Both the position numbers and the translations under genes were made by a program. Below are positions 26,636 through 36,272 of a DNA stretch of 64,000 bases, piece after piece (position 1 is the first letter of the stretch; every line of letters starts with the position of its first letter). The DNA lies in contig CAVPJX010000001.1 in the NCBI GenBank assembly GCA_963705545.1, positions 930,001 through 994,000 on the forward strand. The letters run 5' to 3'. Source of the DNA: DATBLY01 sp963705545. Its GTDB lineage: Bacteria; Actinomycetota; UBA4738; HRBIN12. A model generated the notes under the pieces. That model was given only the letters and a program-made list of their open reading frames with translations, had not been told where the DNA came from and did no database searches.

Positions 26636-28453
26636 ATGCTCCTGTCGAGATCGACTCGGACCGCGCGAAGCGGTATCCGCACCTCGGCGCGCCTCTGCTT
26701 GACCGTGTCGCTCGTCTCGGGCGTGCTGGCGCTCGCGCCCTCGGCGACGGCCGCCCGGATGCCGACCCTGTCGATCCGCAACCTGACGGTGGACGAAGGC
26801 GACGCCGGATCCGTGAAGGCCGTCTTCGTCGTGAAGCTCTCGCGGGCGGCGGACGTGAAGGTCCACTACCGCACCCACGCCGGGACCGCCACGCTCGACG
26901 ACTTCGGGAGGACCCACGGCACGCTCCGATTCACGAAGGGTGGAGCGACCTCGCGTCGGATCGTCGTCAGGATCACCGGGGACACGTTCGCCGAGACCGA
27001 TGAGACGTTCACGGTGCATCTCACGAAGCCCAAGGGGGCGGAGATCGGGCGCGGCGTCGGCCGTGCTTCGATCGTCGATGACGACGACCCGAGCACGGGC
27101 GGTTCCTCGCTCATCATCGGTGACCTGACGATCACCGAGGGGAATACCGGTACCACGGACGCGGTGTTCGACGTGACGCTGTCGGCGTCGGCGCCGACCC
27201 AGGTTTCGGTCGACTTCGCGGCATCGAACGGCACGGCCGGCTCGAGCGACTACAACCCGGCCGGGGGGACACTCATCTTCGCGCCGGGCGACACCGCGAA
27301 GCAGGTGACCGTCCAGGTGATCGGAGACACGCTCGCTGAGCCTAGCGAGAACTTCAGGGTCACACTGTCGGAGGCCGAGGGAGCCACGATCCTCGACGCG
27401 GTCGGGCTAGGCACGATCACCGACGACGACAGCGGAGGGTCTGTGATCCCGTCGCTGGCGATCGCGAACGCGACCGTCACCGAGGGGAACAGTGGCTCCG
27501 TGAGCGCCGTCTTCACCGTCACCCTGTCGGCGCCCAGTTCGGCCACGGTCACGGTCGGCTACGCGACGGCCCCCGGTTCGGCGACCGCGCCCGCCGACTA
27601 CGCCTCGGCCAGCGGGACAGTGACGTTCAACCCCGGTGAGACCTCACAGCAGGTCGTCGTCCTGGTGCAGGGCGACACCGCCAGCGAGGCGAACGAGACG
27701 TTCTCGGTGAACCTCTCCGGCGCCACGAACTCCACCATCGCGGACGCGTCGGGCCTGGGCACGATCACGGACAACGACACCGCCTCGATCTCGATCGGAG
27801 CGTCCACCGTCACCGAGGGCAACGTCGGCACGACGAACGCCGTCTTCAACGTTGGCCTCTCGGCGCCGAGCAGCAACACCGTGACCGTCGACTACGCCAC
27901 GGCCAACGGTTCGGCTACCGCCCCGGCCGATTACGTCGCCGACAGCGACACCGTCACGTTCAACCCGGGCGAGGTCTCCAAGCAGATCGTCGTCCAGGTG
28001 ACCGGCGACATAGTGATCGAGTCGAACGAGACGTACTCCGTGGGCCTGTCGAACTCCACGAACGCCACCATCGCCGGTTCGGGCTTCGGGCTGGGAACGA
28101 TCACGGATGACGACAACCGGACCATCTCGATCGGCAACTCCACGGTGACAGAGGGGAACAGCGGAACCGTGAACGCCGTCTTCACCGTCACCCTGTCGGC
28201 TTCCAGCGGGAATACGGTCACCGTGGGCTTCAGCACGGCCGACGGCTCGGCGGTTTCGCCCGCTGATTACGCCTCCGTGAGCGGCACCGTGACGTTCAAT
28301 CCGGGCGAGACGACGAAGCAGATCATCGTGCAGGTCGTAGGTGAAACCGTCGTCGAGCAGAACGAGACCTATTCGGTGAACCTCTCGAGCTCCACCAACG
28401 CCACCATCGCCGGCTCCGGCATCGGTCTGGGCACGATCACCAACAACGATTGA
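26636..28453 (+). CDS. secreted protein with five Calx-beta repeats
   Basis: 605 residues. Signal peptide: basic N-terminus, hydrophobic LCLTVSLVSGVLALAPSATA, cleavage near residue 40. Five Calx-beta domains of about 105-112 residues start at about 43, 154, 268, 379 and 491. Each opens with L-x-I-x-N-x-T-V-T-E-G-N-type sequence and closes with GTI-x-D-D/N-D, the acidic calcium-binding loop. Repeats 3-5 are highly similar at the DNA level around VTFNPGE, indicating recent internal duplication. No transmembrane anchor, sortase motif or catalytic domain, so probably a secreted calcium-binding structural or adhesive protein. AGGA precedes the ATG. The 142-base leader (26,494-26,635) is unexplained. 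Confidence 0.88.
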   Translation: MLLSRSTRTARSGIRTSARLCLTVSLVSGVLALAPSATAARMPTLSIRNLTVDEGDAGSVKAVFVVKLSRAADVKVHYRTHAGTATLDDFGRTHGTLRFTKGGATSRRIVVRITGDTFAETDETFTVHLTKPKGAEIGRGVGRASIVDDDDPSTGGSSLIIGDLTITEGNTGTTDAVFDVTLSASAPTQVSVDFAASNGTAGSSDYNPAGGTLIFAPGDTAKQVTVQVIGDTLAEPSENFRVTLSEAEGATILDAVGLGTITDDDSGGSVIPSLAIANATVTEGNSGSVSAVFTVTLSAPSSATVTVGYATAPGSATAPADYASASGTVTFNPGETSQQVVVLVQGDTASEANETFSVNLSGATNSTIADASGLGTITDNDTASISIGASTVTEGNVGTTNAVFNVGLSAPSSNTVTVDYATANGSATAPADYVADSDTVTFNPGEVSKQIVVQVTGDIVIESNETYSVGLSNSTNATIAGSGFGLGTITDDDNRTISIGNSTVTEGNSGTVNAVFTVTLSASSGNTVTVGFSTADGSAVSPADYASVSGTVTFNPGETTKQIIVQVVGETVVEQNETYSVNLSSSTNATIAGSGIGLGTITNND

Positions 28454-28470
28454 TCCCGGCCCGGGTCGGG

Positions 28471-30066
28471 CTAGTTCCTCGTGCGATCCGCGAGGATCTG
28501 GCGCGCCGCGTTCGCGCCCGGTCCGCCGGTCACGCCGCCCCCCGGATGCGCCCCCGAACCCGCCAGGTAGAGCCCGTCGACCACGAACCGGTAGCGAGCC
28601 TCGCCGTTCAAGGGGCGCCACGCGAAGAACTGATCGAGCCCCGGCTCCGCGTGGTACACGTGGCCGCCCGACAGGCGGTACTCGGTCTCGAACGCCTCGG
28701 GCGTGATGACCTGACGCGCCTCGACCAGCTCGCCGAGGCCCGGCGCGTACCGCTCGAGCGCCTTGACCGTGAGGTCACCGAGCCGCTCGCGCTCGTCCGA
28801 CCACTCCCCCTCACGCAGACGCCGCGGCGCCGCCTCGACCAGCACGCTCATCACGTGCTTGCCCTCGGGCGCGAGCGACGGGTCCAGGAACGTCGGGATC
28901 GTCGCCTCCATCCACGGGTCCTCGGCGACGTGCCCGTACTTCCACGCATCCTTCGCACGCTCGACGTGGTCGATGCTCGTGCCCATCACGATCCGGCCCC
29001 GCAGACGCGCCGCGTCGTCGTCGGCTCCGTGGCCGGCGCCGTGGAAAACCGGCACCCCACCGAGCGCGAGGTTCACCTTGGCGGTCGCCCCGGGCTGACG
29101 GATGTTGCCGGCGCGCCACACCATCTCGGGCCCGAGCTCGGTCGGATCGACGAGCGAGAGCGTCCGCTTCGGGTCGGCCGCCGAGACCACGACCCGCGCG
29201 TCGAGCGCGGACCCGTCGGCCAGCGTCACCCCGACGGCCCGCCCGTCGCGCGTCCTGATCTCGGCCACCTCGGCGCCCGTGCGGATCTCGGCCCCGAACG
29301 CCGTCGCGGCCGCCCCGAGCGCGTCGGCGAGGGCGCCGGTGCCGCCGCGCGCGATCGTCGCTTGGCCCGCGGCTCCGCCGTCGTTGCCGGCCGAGTCGTT
29401 CAGGAAGACGGCGGCGCTCCCGGCCGCCCATGGCCCGGTCGCCGTGTAGAGGACGCCGCGCGTCGAGAGGGGTCCGCGAACGGCCTCGAGTTCGAACGCC
29501 TCGCCCACCAGGTCGGCGACCGCCATCGGGAGCGCGCGGATCGCCTCGCGGCCGGCCTTGGCGCCCAGGTCCCTGAACGCCTTGCCGAGCTTCAACCCCA
29601 TGATCGCGTCGCCGATCGACGGGGACTTCACGTCGGGCGGCGTCGACGCGTTGATGTAGGCCAGGAACGATGCGACCGCGCGGACCTTCCGATCGAACGT
29701 CGGGTAGGCGTCCGCGTCGTGGGCGTTCCGCGCGCGGAGCTCCTCGGCCGTGCGGGCGGTGTCGGCCCACAACGTCACCGAGGATCCGTCGGGATGCGGC
29801 GCGTGCACGCGCACCTCGGACGAGAGCAGCTCCAGCCCGTGCGAACCGAGCCGGAGATCCTTCACGACCGAGGGCCGCAGCCGGCCGACGGTGTGCGCGA
29901 TGCCCGGCGCCGTGAAGCCCGGCGCGATCTCGGCGTTCGCGAGGATGCCGCCGACCCGATCGCGAGCCTCCAGGACCGTCACGCGGGCGCCGGCCTTCGC
30001 GAGGTACGCGGCCGCGACCAGCCCGTTGTGGCCGCCGCCGATGACGATCACGTCGTCGCGCGCCAC
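28471..30066 (-). CDS. FAD-dependent oxidoreductase (phytoene dehydrogenase-like)
   Basis: 531 residues. The N-terminal dinucleotide-binding motif VIVIGGGHNGLVAAAYLAKA is followed by VLEARDRVGG; the C-terminal FAD motif is GLYLAGSGAHPGGGVTGGPG. This is the phytoene-desaturase/PYROXD2-like group of NAD(P)/FAD oxidoreductases. The GTG start at 30066 lies 1 base after the stop of a paralogue, so the pair is co-transcribed. No carotenoid synthase genes are nearby, so a carotenoid substrate is not supported. Confidence 0.85.
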   Translation of the reverse strand: MARDDVIVIGGGHNGLVAAAYLAKAGARVTVLEARDRVGGILANAEIAPGFTAPGIAHTVGRLRPSVVKDLRLGSHGLELLSSEVRVHAPHPDGSSVTLWADTARTAEELRARNAHDADAYPTFDRKVRAVASFLAYINASTPPDVKSPSIGDAIMGLKLGKAFRDLGAKAGREAIRALPMAVADLVGEAFELEAVRGPLSTRGVLYTATGPWAAGSAAVFLNDSAGNDGGAAGQATIARGGTGALADALGAAATAFGAEIRTGAEVAEIRTRDGRAVGVTLADGSALDARVVVSAADPKRTLSLVDPTELGPEMVWRAGNIRQPGATAKVNLALGGVPVFHGAGHGADDDAARLRGRIVMGTSIDHVERAKDAWKYGHVAEDPWMEATIPTFLDPSLAPEGKHVMSVLVEAAPRRLREGEWSDERERLGDLTVKALERYAPGLGELVEARQVITPEAFETEYRLSGGHVYHAEPGLDQFFAWRPLNGEARYRFVVDGLYLAGSGAHPGGGVTGGPGANAARQILADRTRN

Positions 30067-30067
30067 C

Positions 30068-31669
30068 TCAGGCGACCTTCCGCCCGCGCTTCGCGTCCTT
30101 CAGGTACTCGAGCGCGGCGATCCGCCCCGGCGCGCCCATGATGCCGCCGCCGGGGTGCGTGGCCGAACCGCACATCCACAGGTCCTTGACCGGCGTCCGG
30201 TAGCGCGCCCACCCCGGGACGGGCCGGTTGAAGAACAGCTGCTCCAGCGAGAGCTCGCCCTGGAAGATGTTCCCCTCGGTGAGGCCGGTGACCTGCTCGA
30301 TGTCCTTCGGCGTGATGAACATCGCGTGCTCGATCTTCGAGCGGATGTCCGGGAAGCGCTCCTCGAGCGTGTCGATCACGTTCTGACCGAACGCCTCGCG
30401 CTCCGCGTCGTTCCACTCCTTGCCGGGCTCGAGCTTGTACGGCGCGTACTGCACGAAGCAGCTCATGATGTGCTTGCCCGGCGGCGCCATCGACGGGTCG
30501 ACGAGCGTCGGGATGATGCAGTCGATGTACGGCCGCGCGCTGAACCGACCGAACTTCGCGTCGTCGTACGCGCGCTCCATGTAGTCGAGCGACGGCGAGA
30601 AGCTGATCGCGCCGCGGAGCCACGGCCCGACGCCCGGCTTGCACGCGAGCTCGGGCAGGCCCGAGAGCGCCAGGTTCACCTTCCCGGACGACCCCCGGTA
30701 CTTGTAGCGCCTCACCTCGGCCTCGAACGCCGGGTCCAGCGCGCCGGGCTCGAGCAGCCGCAGGAACGTGAGGTTCGAATCCACCGACGACATCACCGCG
30801 TCGGCGAGGATCGTCTCGCCGCTCTCGAGCGTGACCCCGGTCGTGCGGCCGCCCGCGACGTCGATCCGCGCGACCGGGGCCTCGGTGCGGATCTCCACGC
30901 CGAGCGCCCGGGCCGCGCTCCCGATCGCCGTGCTGATGCCGCCGGTCCCGCCCTTCGGGATCCCCCATGCGCGGAACGCGCCGTCGATCTCGCCCATGTA
31001 GTGATGCAGCAGCACGTAGGCCGTGCCGGGCGAGCGCGGACCCTGGAACGTCCCGATGATGCCGGAGGCGCTCATCGTCGCCTTGAGCGGCTCGGTCTCG
31101 AACCACTGGTCCAGGAAGTCGGCCGCGCTCATCGTCATCAGCTGGATGAACGTGGTCTGCAGCTTCTTCGGGAGGTCGCGGAACGCCTTCGCGAGGCCCG
31201 CGACCGGCAGCCAGTGCGTCGGCGAGATCTTCCCCGGGTCGGGCGGCACGATCGACAGGATGGGCTTGATGAACCGCGCCATCTCGGCCATCAGCAGGCC
31301 GTACTCCTCGTACGCCTCGGCGTCGCCCCGCGACCACCGCCGGAGCTCGCGCACCGTCTCGCCGTGATCGTTCACGCGCCAGAGGGAGTCGTCGTCGAGG
31401 GGGGTGATCGTGCCGTCGAGGGGCAGGATCTCGAGGCCGTGCTTCGGCAGCTCCAGCTCGCGGATGATCTCGGGCCGCAGCAGCGACACGACGTAGGAGT
31501 AGACCGAGAACCGGAACCCCGGGAAGATCTCCTCGGTCACGGCCGCACCCCCGAGGACGTGGCGTCGCTCCAGCACCACGACCTTCTTGCCCGCCTTCGC
31601 GAGATAGGCCGCGGTGGTCAGGCCGTTGTGCCCGCCCCCGATCACGACCGCGTCGTAGCGTTCGGCCAT
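30068..31669 (-). CDS. FAD-dependent oxidoreductase (phytoene dehydrogenase-like), paralogue
   Basis: 533 residues from the ATG at 31669 with CAGGAGGGG upstream. FAD motif AVVIGGGHNGLTTAAYLAKA plus VVLERRHVLGGAAVTEEIFP; C-terminal motif LWMCGSATHPGGGIMGAPGR. Conserved central stretch GEIDGAFRAWGIPKGGTGGI. Same family as its downstream neighbour but clearly divergent, so an old duplication. It may form a complex or act on successive steps with it; substrate unknown. The 261 bases upstream (31,670-31,930) separate it from the divergent aminotransferase and hold only the two promoters. Confidence 0.87.
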   Translation of the reverse strand: MAERYDAVVIGGGHNGLTTAAYLAKAGKKVVVLERRHVLGGAAVTEEIFPGFRFSVYSYVVSLLRPEIIRELELPKHGLEILPLDGTITPLDDDSLWRVNDHGETVRELRRWSRGDAEAYEEYGLLMAEMARFIKPILSIVPPDPGKISPTHWLPVAGLAKAFRDLPKKLQTTFIQLMTMSAADFLDQWFETEPLKATMSASGIIGTFQGPRSPGTAYVLLHHYMGEIDGAFRAWGIPKGGTGGISTAIGSAARALGVEIRTEAPVARIDVAGGRTTGVTLESGETILADAVMSSVDSNLTFLRLLEPGALDPAFEAEVRRYKYRGSSGKVNLALSGLPELACKPGVGPWLRGAISFSPSLDYMERAYDDAKFGRFSARPYIDCIIPTLVDPSMAPPGKHIMSCFVQYAPYKLEPGKEWNDAEREAFGQNVIDTLEERFPDIRSKIEHAMFITPKDIEQVTGLTEGNIFQGELSLEQLFFNRPVPGWARYRTPVKDLWMCGSATHPGGGIMGAPGRIAALEYLKDAKRGRKVA

Positions 31670-31930
31670 CGCCCCTCCTGGGAACCGTGTCGCGCCGGCG
31701 GCGCCGCGACCGCGGGTCATCCGACCCGTGTCGGCGGGGCGCGGATGCGCCGGCCGCCCATGCTATCCGCGGGGTTCGGGCGGCACCAAACCGGCCTTGA
31801 CCTCAGGTCAGCGGAGGGATCCCGGTTCGCCGTGACGGACGCGAGCACGAGGGGACCGAGCGGGACCCCGGCCGGCGGCCGGGGTCCCGCTCCCATCACG
31901 CCGCCCGCCGTTCCGTGAGACGATCGCGCG

Positions 31931-33298
31931 ATGGCCGACCTGACCGGCGTCGATCCCGACGAGGTCAGGGATCTGGAGCAACGCGAGAACACGCGGTTCG
32001 TCGAGGGACATCCCCGATCGATGGCGGCGATCGACCGCGCACGGAGCACGATGCCGCGCGGCGTCCCGATGGCGTGGATGGACGACCTGTACGAGCACCC
32101 GCCGGTCGTGGTCGATCGCGGCAAGGGTGCGTCGTTCACCGACATCGACGGGCACACGTACACGGATCTGTACGTCGCCGACATGAGCGCGTTCTGCGGG
32201 CACGCACCGGGTCCGGTGGTCGACGCGGTGGCGGCGCGGATGGCGCTCGGCAACCAGTTCCTCCTGCCGAGCGCGGACGCGGTGCCGGTGGCCGAGCACC
32301 TCGCGGCGCGCTACCGGATGCCGAAGTGGCAGTTCACGCTCTCGGCCACCCAGGCCAACACCGAGGTGATCCGCCTGGCTCGCGAGGCCACCGGGCGTGA
32401 CGTCGTCCTGCTGTTCGACGGCAAGTACCACGGGCTCGAGGACACGACGCTCGTCGTGCTCGAGGGCGGCGAGGTCGTCCCCGAGTACGACGGCCTCCCG
32501 AGCGGGATCGCCGGTCGCACGCGCGTGATCGGCTTCAACGACGTCGAGGCCCTGGAGCGAGCCCTCGCACCCGGTGACGTCGCGCTCGTCCTGGCCGAGC
32601 CGGCGATGACGAACGTGGGGTTCATCCTGCCCGAGCCCGGGTTCCACGAGGCGCTGCGCCGCTCGACCCGCGAGACCGGCACGATCCTCGCGCTCGACGA
32701 GACGCACTCCCTCGTCTGCGCATACGCCGGCCTCTGCGGGCTGTGGGACCTCGAGCCCGACGCCCTGGTGCTCGGGAAGGCGATCGCCGCCGGCGTCCCC
32801 CTCGGCGCGTACGGGATGAACGAGCGGCTCGCCTCGCTGATCGCGCAGCCGGAGGACTCCCACGTGGTGTCCGGCGCGGTGGTCCCCGAGGTCGCCACGG
32901 GCGGCACGCTGTTCGCGAACGCGCTCTCGATGGCCGCCGGCCTCGCCGCGCTCACCGAGGTCCTGACCCCGGAGGCGTTCGAACGGACCGGCCGACTCGG
33001 GGACCGGCTCGCCGACGGCCTCCGCGCGGCGATCGCGCGGGCGGGACTCGGCTGGTCCGTGGTGCAGGAGGGAGCGCACGCCTGTTACTTCTTCGAACCG
33101 GAGCCTCCGAGGAACGGCGCCGCATCGCGCGCGGCCGACGACCCGGGGCTCCGGGCGCTGATCCGCGTCTACATGGCGAACCGCGAGGTGTGGGAATCGG
33201 GCTGGTGGCTGGGGCCGACCGTGTCGATCGCCCACACCGAGGCGGACGTCGACCGCTACCTGGGGGTGTTCGGGCGCTTCCTGTCCGACGTGACCTAG
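31931..33298 (+). CDS. class III (PLP-dependent) aminotransferase / GSA-aminomutase-like
   Basis: 455 residues. Substrate/PLP motifs: SFTDIDGHTYTDLYVADMSA, FDGKYHGLEDTTLVV, ILALDETHSLVCAYAGLCG (Asp for PLP pyridine N), and the Schiff-base lysine in PDALVLGKAIAAGVPLGAYG. It groups with glutamate-1-semialdehyde-aminomutase-like transaminases, but ALDETHSL instead of the usual FDEV(M/I) is a variant. The ATG at 31931 has little ribosome binding site, so leaderless or weak translation is possible. The amino donor is unknown. Confidence 0.85.
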   Translation: MADLTGVDPDEVRDLEQRENTRFVEGHPRSMAAIDRARSTMPRGVPMAWMDDLYEHPPVVVDRGKGASFTDIDGHTYTDLYVADMSAFCGHAPGPVVDAVAARMALGNQFLLPSADAVPVAEHLAARYRMPKWQFTLSATQANTEVIRLAREATGRDVVLLFDGKYHGLEDTTLVVLEGGEVVPEYDGLPSGIAGRTRVIGFNDVEALERALAPGDVALVLAEPAMTNVGFILPEPGFHEALRRSTRETGTILALDETHSLVCAYAGLCGLWDLEPDALVLGKAIAAGVPLGAYGMNERLASLIAQPEDSHVVSGAVVPEVATGGTLFANALSMAAGLAALTEVLTPEAFERTGRLGDRLADGLRAAIARAGLGWSVVQEGAHACYFFEPEPPRNGAASRAADDPGLRALIRVYMANREVWESGWWLGPTVSIAHTEADVDRYLGVFGRFLSDVT

Positions 33299-33334
33299 GC
33301 CGCGTCGCCGCCCCGCTCGAACCCGCGCTCGGCC

Positions 33335-33814
33335 TCAGCGCACCGCCTTCTTCACGAGCGAGCGGATCTTCGACTCCTCGGTGGCGGTCAGTGCCTTCAG
33401 CGCGAAGGAGGTCGGCCACATGGCCCCCTCGTCGAGGTTCGCCGTGTCGTTGAAGCCGAACGTCGCGTACCTCGCCTTGAACTTGTCCGCGCTCTGGAAG
33501 AAGCAGACGATCTTGCCGTCCTTGGCGTAGGCGGGCATCCCGTACCAGGTCCTCGGCGAGAGGTCCGGCGCGCTGGCCTTGACGATCGCGTGGAACCGCT
33601 CGGCCATGACGCGATCCGGTTCCGGCATCTCGGCGATCTTCGCGAGCACGTCGCGCTCCGCCTCCTCCTGGTTCTTCGCCGTCTTCAGCTCCCGGGCGCG
33701 CTCCCTCATCGCGGCACGTTCCTCGGCCGTGAATCCGTCGGACCCCTTGCCGGTCGCGGTGGTGCGCGTCGTGGACTTCTGCGTGCTCTTCTTCGCCGGT
33801 TTCCTCTCAGCCAT
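33335..33814 (-). CDS. DUF1801 (YdhG-like) protein with lysine-rich N-terminus
   Basis: 159 residues. The basic head (residues 1-25) precedes an EEAERDVLAKIAEMPEPDRV helix and a DUF1801/YdhG core: PRTWYGMPAYAKDGKIVCFF, KARYATFGFNDTANLDEGAM, FALKALTATEESKIRSLVKK. Function of the family is unknown. Convergent with the aminotransferase (36 bases between stops). Confidence 0.85.
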   Translation of the reverse strand: MAERKPAKKSTQKSTTRTTATGKGSDGFTAEERAAMRERARELKTAKNQEEAERDVLAKIAEMPEPDRVMAERFHAIVKASAPDLSPRTWYGMPAYAKDGKIVCFFQSADKFKARYATFGFNDTANLDEGAMWPTSFALKALTATEESKIRSLVKKAVR

Positions 33815-33880
33815 CGTGAAGCACCTCCTTGCGTCGAACGGATCCCGGTCGCTCGACCTCGGTCGCGATCGCCGGGCGGA

Positions 33881-34291
33881 TCAGCGAAGCTCCTGGATGC
33901 GGATCAGGTTGCCCGCGGGATCGCGGAAGGCGCAGTCGCGGATCCCGTACGGTTGGTCGGTCGGCTCCTGGACGACCTCGGCGTCGCCGGCCTGCAGCCG
34001 CTCGAAGGTCGCATCGAGGTCGGCCGTCGCGAGGTTGATGCTGGCGTAGGTGCCCTTGGCCATCATCTCGGCGATCGTGCGCCGCTCGTCGTCGGTCATG
34101 CCGGGGGTGGCGGCCGGCGGATACAGGACGATCGACGTGCCGGGCTGGTCGGGAGGGCCGACCGTGATCCAGTGCATCCCGCCGTACTCGACGTCGCCCC
34201 GGACATCGAAGCCGAGGGTGTCGCGATAGAAGGCCAGGGATGCGTCGGGGTCGTCGTGCGGGAGCATGGCCTGGTGGATGGTGATGTCCAT
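33881..34291 (-). CDS. VOC/glyoxalase-bleomycin resistance superfamily protein
   Basis: 136 residues. It begins MDITIHQAMLPHDDPDASLA with FYRDTLGFDVRGDVEYGGM and ends RDCAFRDPAGNLIRIQEL, the paired beta-alpha-beta pattern of VOC proteins with His/Glu metal positions. The ATG at 34291 lies 5 bases after the AraC regulator's stop, so the regulator probably controls this gene. Substrate unknown. Confidence 0.85.
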   Translation of the reverse strand: MDITIHQAMLPHDDPDASLAFYRDTLGFDVRGDVEYGGMHWITVGPPDQPGTSIVLYPPAATPGMTDDERRTIAEMMAKGTYASINLATADLDATFERLQAGDAEVVQEPTDQPYGIRDCAFRDPAGNLIRIQELR

Positions 34292-34296
34292 GGCGG

Positions 34297-34746
<450 letters not shown>

Positions 34747-34878
34747 CTCCGAGATGGTGCCACGTCGCGCGGGGGTTGCCTAGCGGCCGCGGGCCTGACC
34801 ACTGGTCAACGGAGATGCGGTCGCCCGGGCGGGGCCGTCCGCTAGCCTGACGCCCATGCCAGCGACGAGGGGCGTCCG

Positions 34879-36072
34879 TTGAGCGTCGGCACCGCGTTCT
34901 TCCCGCGCGAGGCGGAGCTGAACCGCAAGCTCGCCTGGGGCGAGTGGTCCGGCTACCACGCCGCCGCGGTCTATTCGGACTTCCACGACATCGAGTACAA
35001 CGCGATCCGCGAGGCCGCGGCCGTGATCGACGTCTCGCCGCTCTACAAGTACGTCGTCTCGGGGCCCGACGCCGCGCGCCTGCTCGACCGCGTCATGACG
35101 CGCGACATCGGCACGCTCGAGCCCGACCAGGTCGTCTACTCCCCCTGGTGCGACGAGGACGGCAACGTCCTCGACGACGGCACGATCGCGCGGCTCGGCG
35201 ACGACGGGTTCCGCGTCACCGCCGCCGACGCGTGCGGGCGATGGTTCGGCCTGAACGCGACCGGTCTCGACGTCGCGATCGACGACGTCAGCGACTCGAC
35301 CGCGGCCCTCGCGCTCCAGGGGAAGCTCGCGCGCGAGGTTCTGCAGGAGGCGACGGGCGAGGATTGGAGCGACCTGCGCTACTACCGTCGCCGCCACGCC
35401 ACGATCGCGGACGTCGAGATCGACGTGTCCCGGACGGGATACACGGGCGACCGCGGCTACGAGCTGTGGATCCCGGTCGAGGGGGCGCTCGCCGTCTGGG
35501 ACCGGCTCTTCGACGTCGGACAGCGCTACGGCATCCATCCGGCCGGGATCCGCGCGATGGACGTGTCGCGCGTCGAGGCCGGGCTGATCCTGATCGAGGT
35601 GGAGTACACGAGCGCGCGGCACGCGTTCGCCCCCGAGCAGCTCTACTCCCCGTTCGAGCTCGGCCTCGGCCGGCTCGTCGATCTCCGGAAGGAGACGAAC
35701 TTCGTCGGCCGCCGGGCGCTGCTCGCCGAGCAGCGGGCGGGCGGTCCCGAGCGACGCCTCGTCGGGCTCGAGCTCGAGTGGGCGGGGATCGAGGGCCTCT
35801 TCTCGAAGCACGACCTGGCCCCGGCCGTCTCGCCGATGGTCCACCGCGATCCGGTCCCGGTGTACAAGGAGGGGCGTCGGGTCGGACGCGCCACCAGCAT
35901 CACCTGGGGCCCGACGATCAAGAAGATGGTCGGCTTCGGCTCGGTGGACCGCCGGTTCGAGCGGCCGGGGACGCGGCTGTCGGTCGAGTGGAGCGTCGAG
36001 GGCGAGCGAGGCAAGGTCGACGCGACGGTCGTGCGGACCCCGTTCCTCGACCTGGAGCGCAAGCGCAGCTAG
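34879..36072 (+). CDS. aminomethyltransferase (GcvT)-family protein
   Basis: 397 residues. Tetrahydrofolate-dependent methyl/aminomethyl transfer fold: NAIREAAAVIDVSPLYKYVV, a D-x-G-x(3-5)-D motif in WCDEDGNVLDDGTIARLGDD, DVSRTGYTGDRGYELWIP and the C-terminal barrel RRLVGLELEW with GRATSITWGP. The relationship is to GcvT and to DmdA-type demethylases rather than to YgfZ. No gcvH or gcvP is nearby, so a demethylase or related role is as likely as glycine cleavage. The TTG start at 34879 follows GAGGGG at 7 bases; no ATG/GTG lies in frame after the last upstream stop. Confidence 0.82.
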   Translation: MSVGTAFFPREAELNRKLAWGEWSGYHAAAVYSDFHDIEYNAIREAAAVIDVSPLYKYVVSGPDAARLLDRVMTRDIGTLEPDQVVYSPWCDEDGNVLDDGTIARLGDDGFRVTAADACGRWFGLNATGLDVAIDDVSDSTAALALQGKLAREVLQEATGEDWSDLRYYRRRHATIADVEIDVSRTGYTGDRGYELWIPVEGALAVWDRLFDVGQRYGIHPAGIRAMDVSRVEAGLILIEVEYTSARHAFAPEQLYSPFELGLGRLVDLRKETNFVGRRALLAEQRAGGPERRLVGLELEWAGIEGLFSKHDLAPAVSPMVHRDPVPVYKEGRRVGRATSITWGPTIKKMVGFGSVDRRFERPGTRLSVEWSVEGERGKVDATVVRTPFLDLERKRS

Positions 36073-36272
36073 CGCGTCAGCCGGAGGACCGCTGCCGGTC
36101 GCGGATCCACGCGATGTGCGCGCGGTGGTCCCTCGCCCGCGTCGTGTGAAGTCCTCCGGCCGCAGGTGCTTCCGCCTCCCCGATCCGCATCGGCCCCAGC
36201 GTAGGCGACTCCACGGAGTTGCCACGTCCATCTCCCGGTCGTCCCGGGCGCCTCTGCCAGAATCGACGGGTC

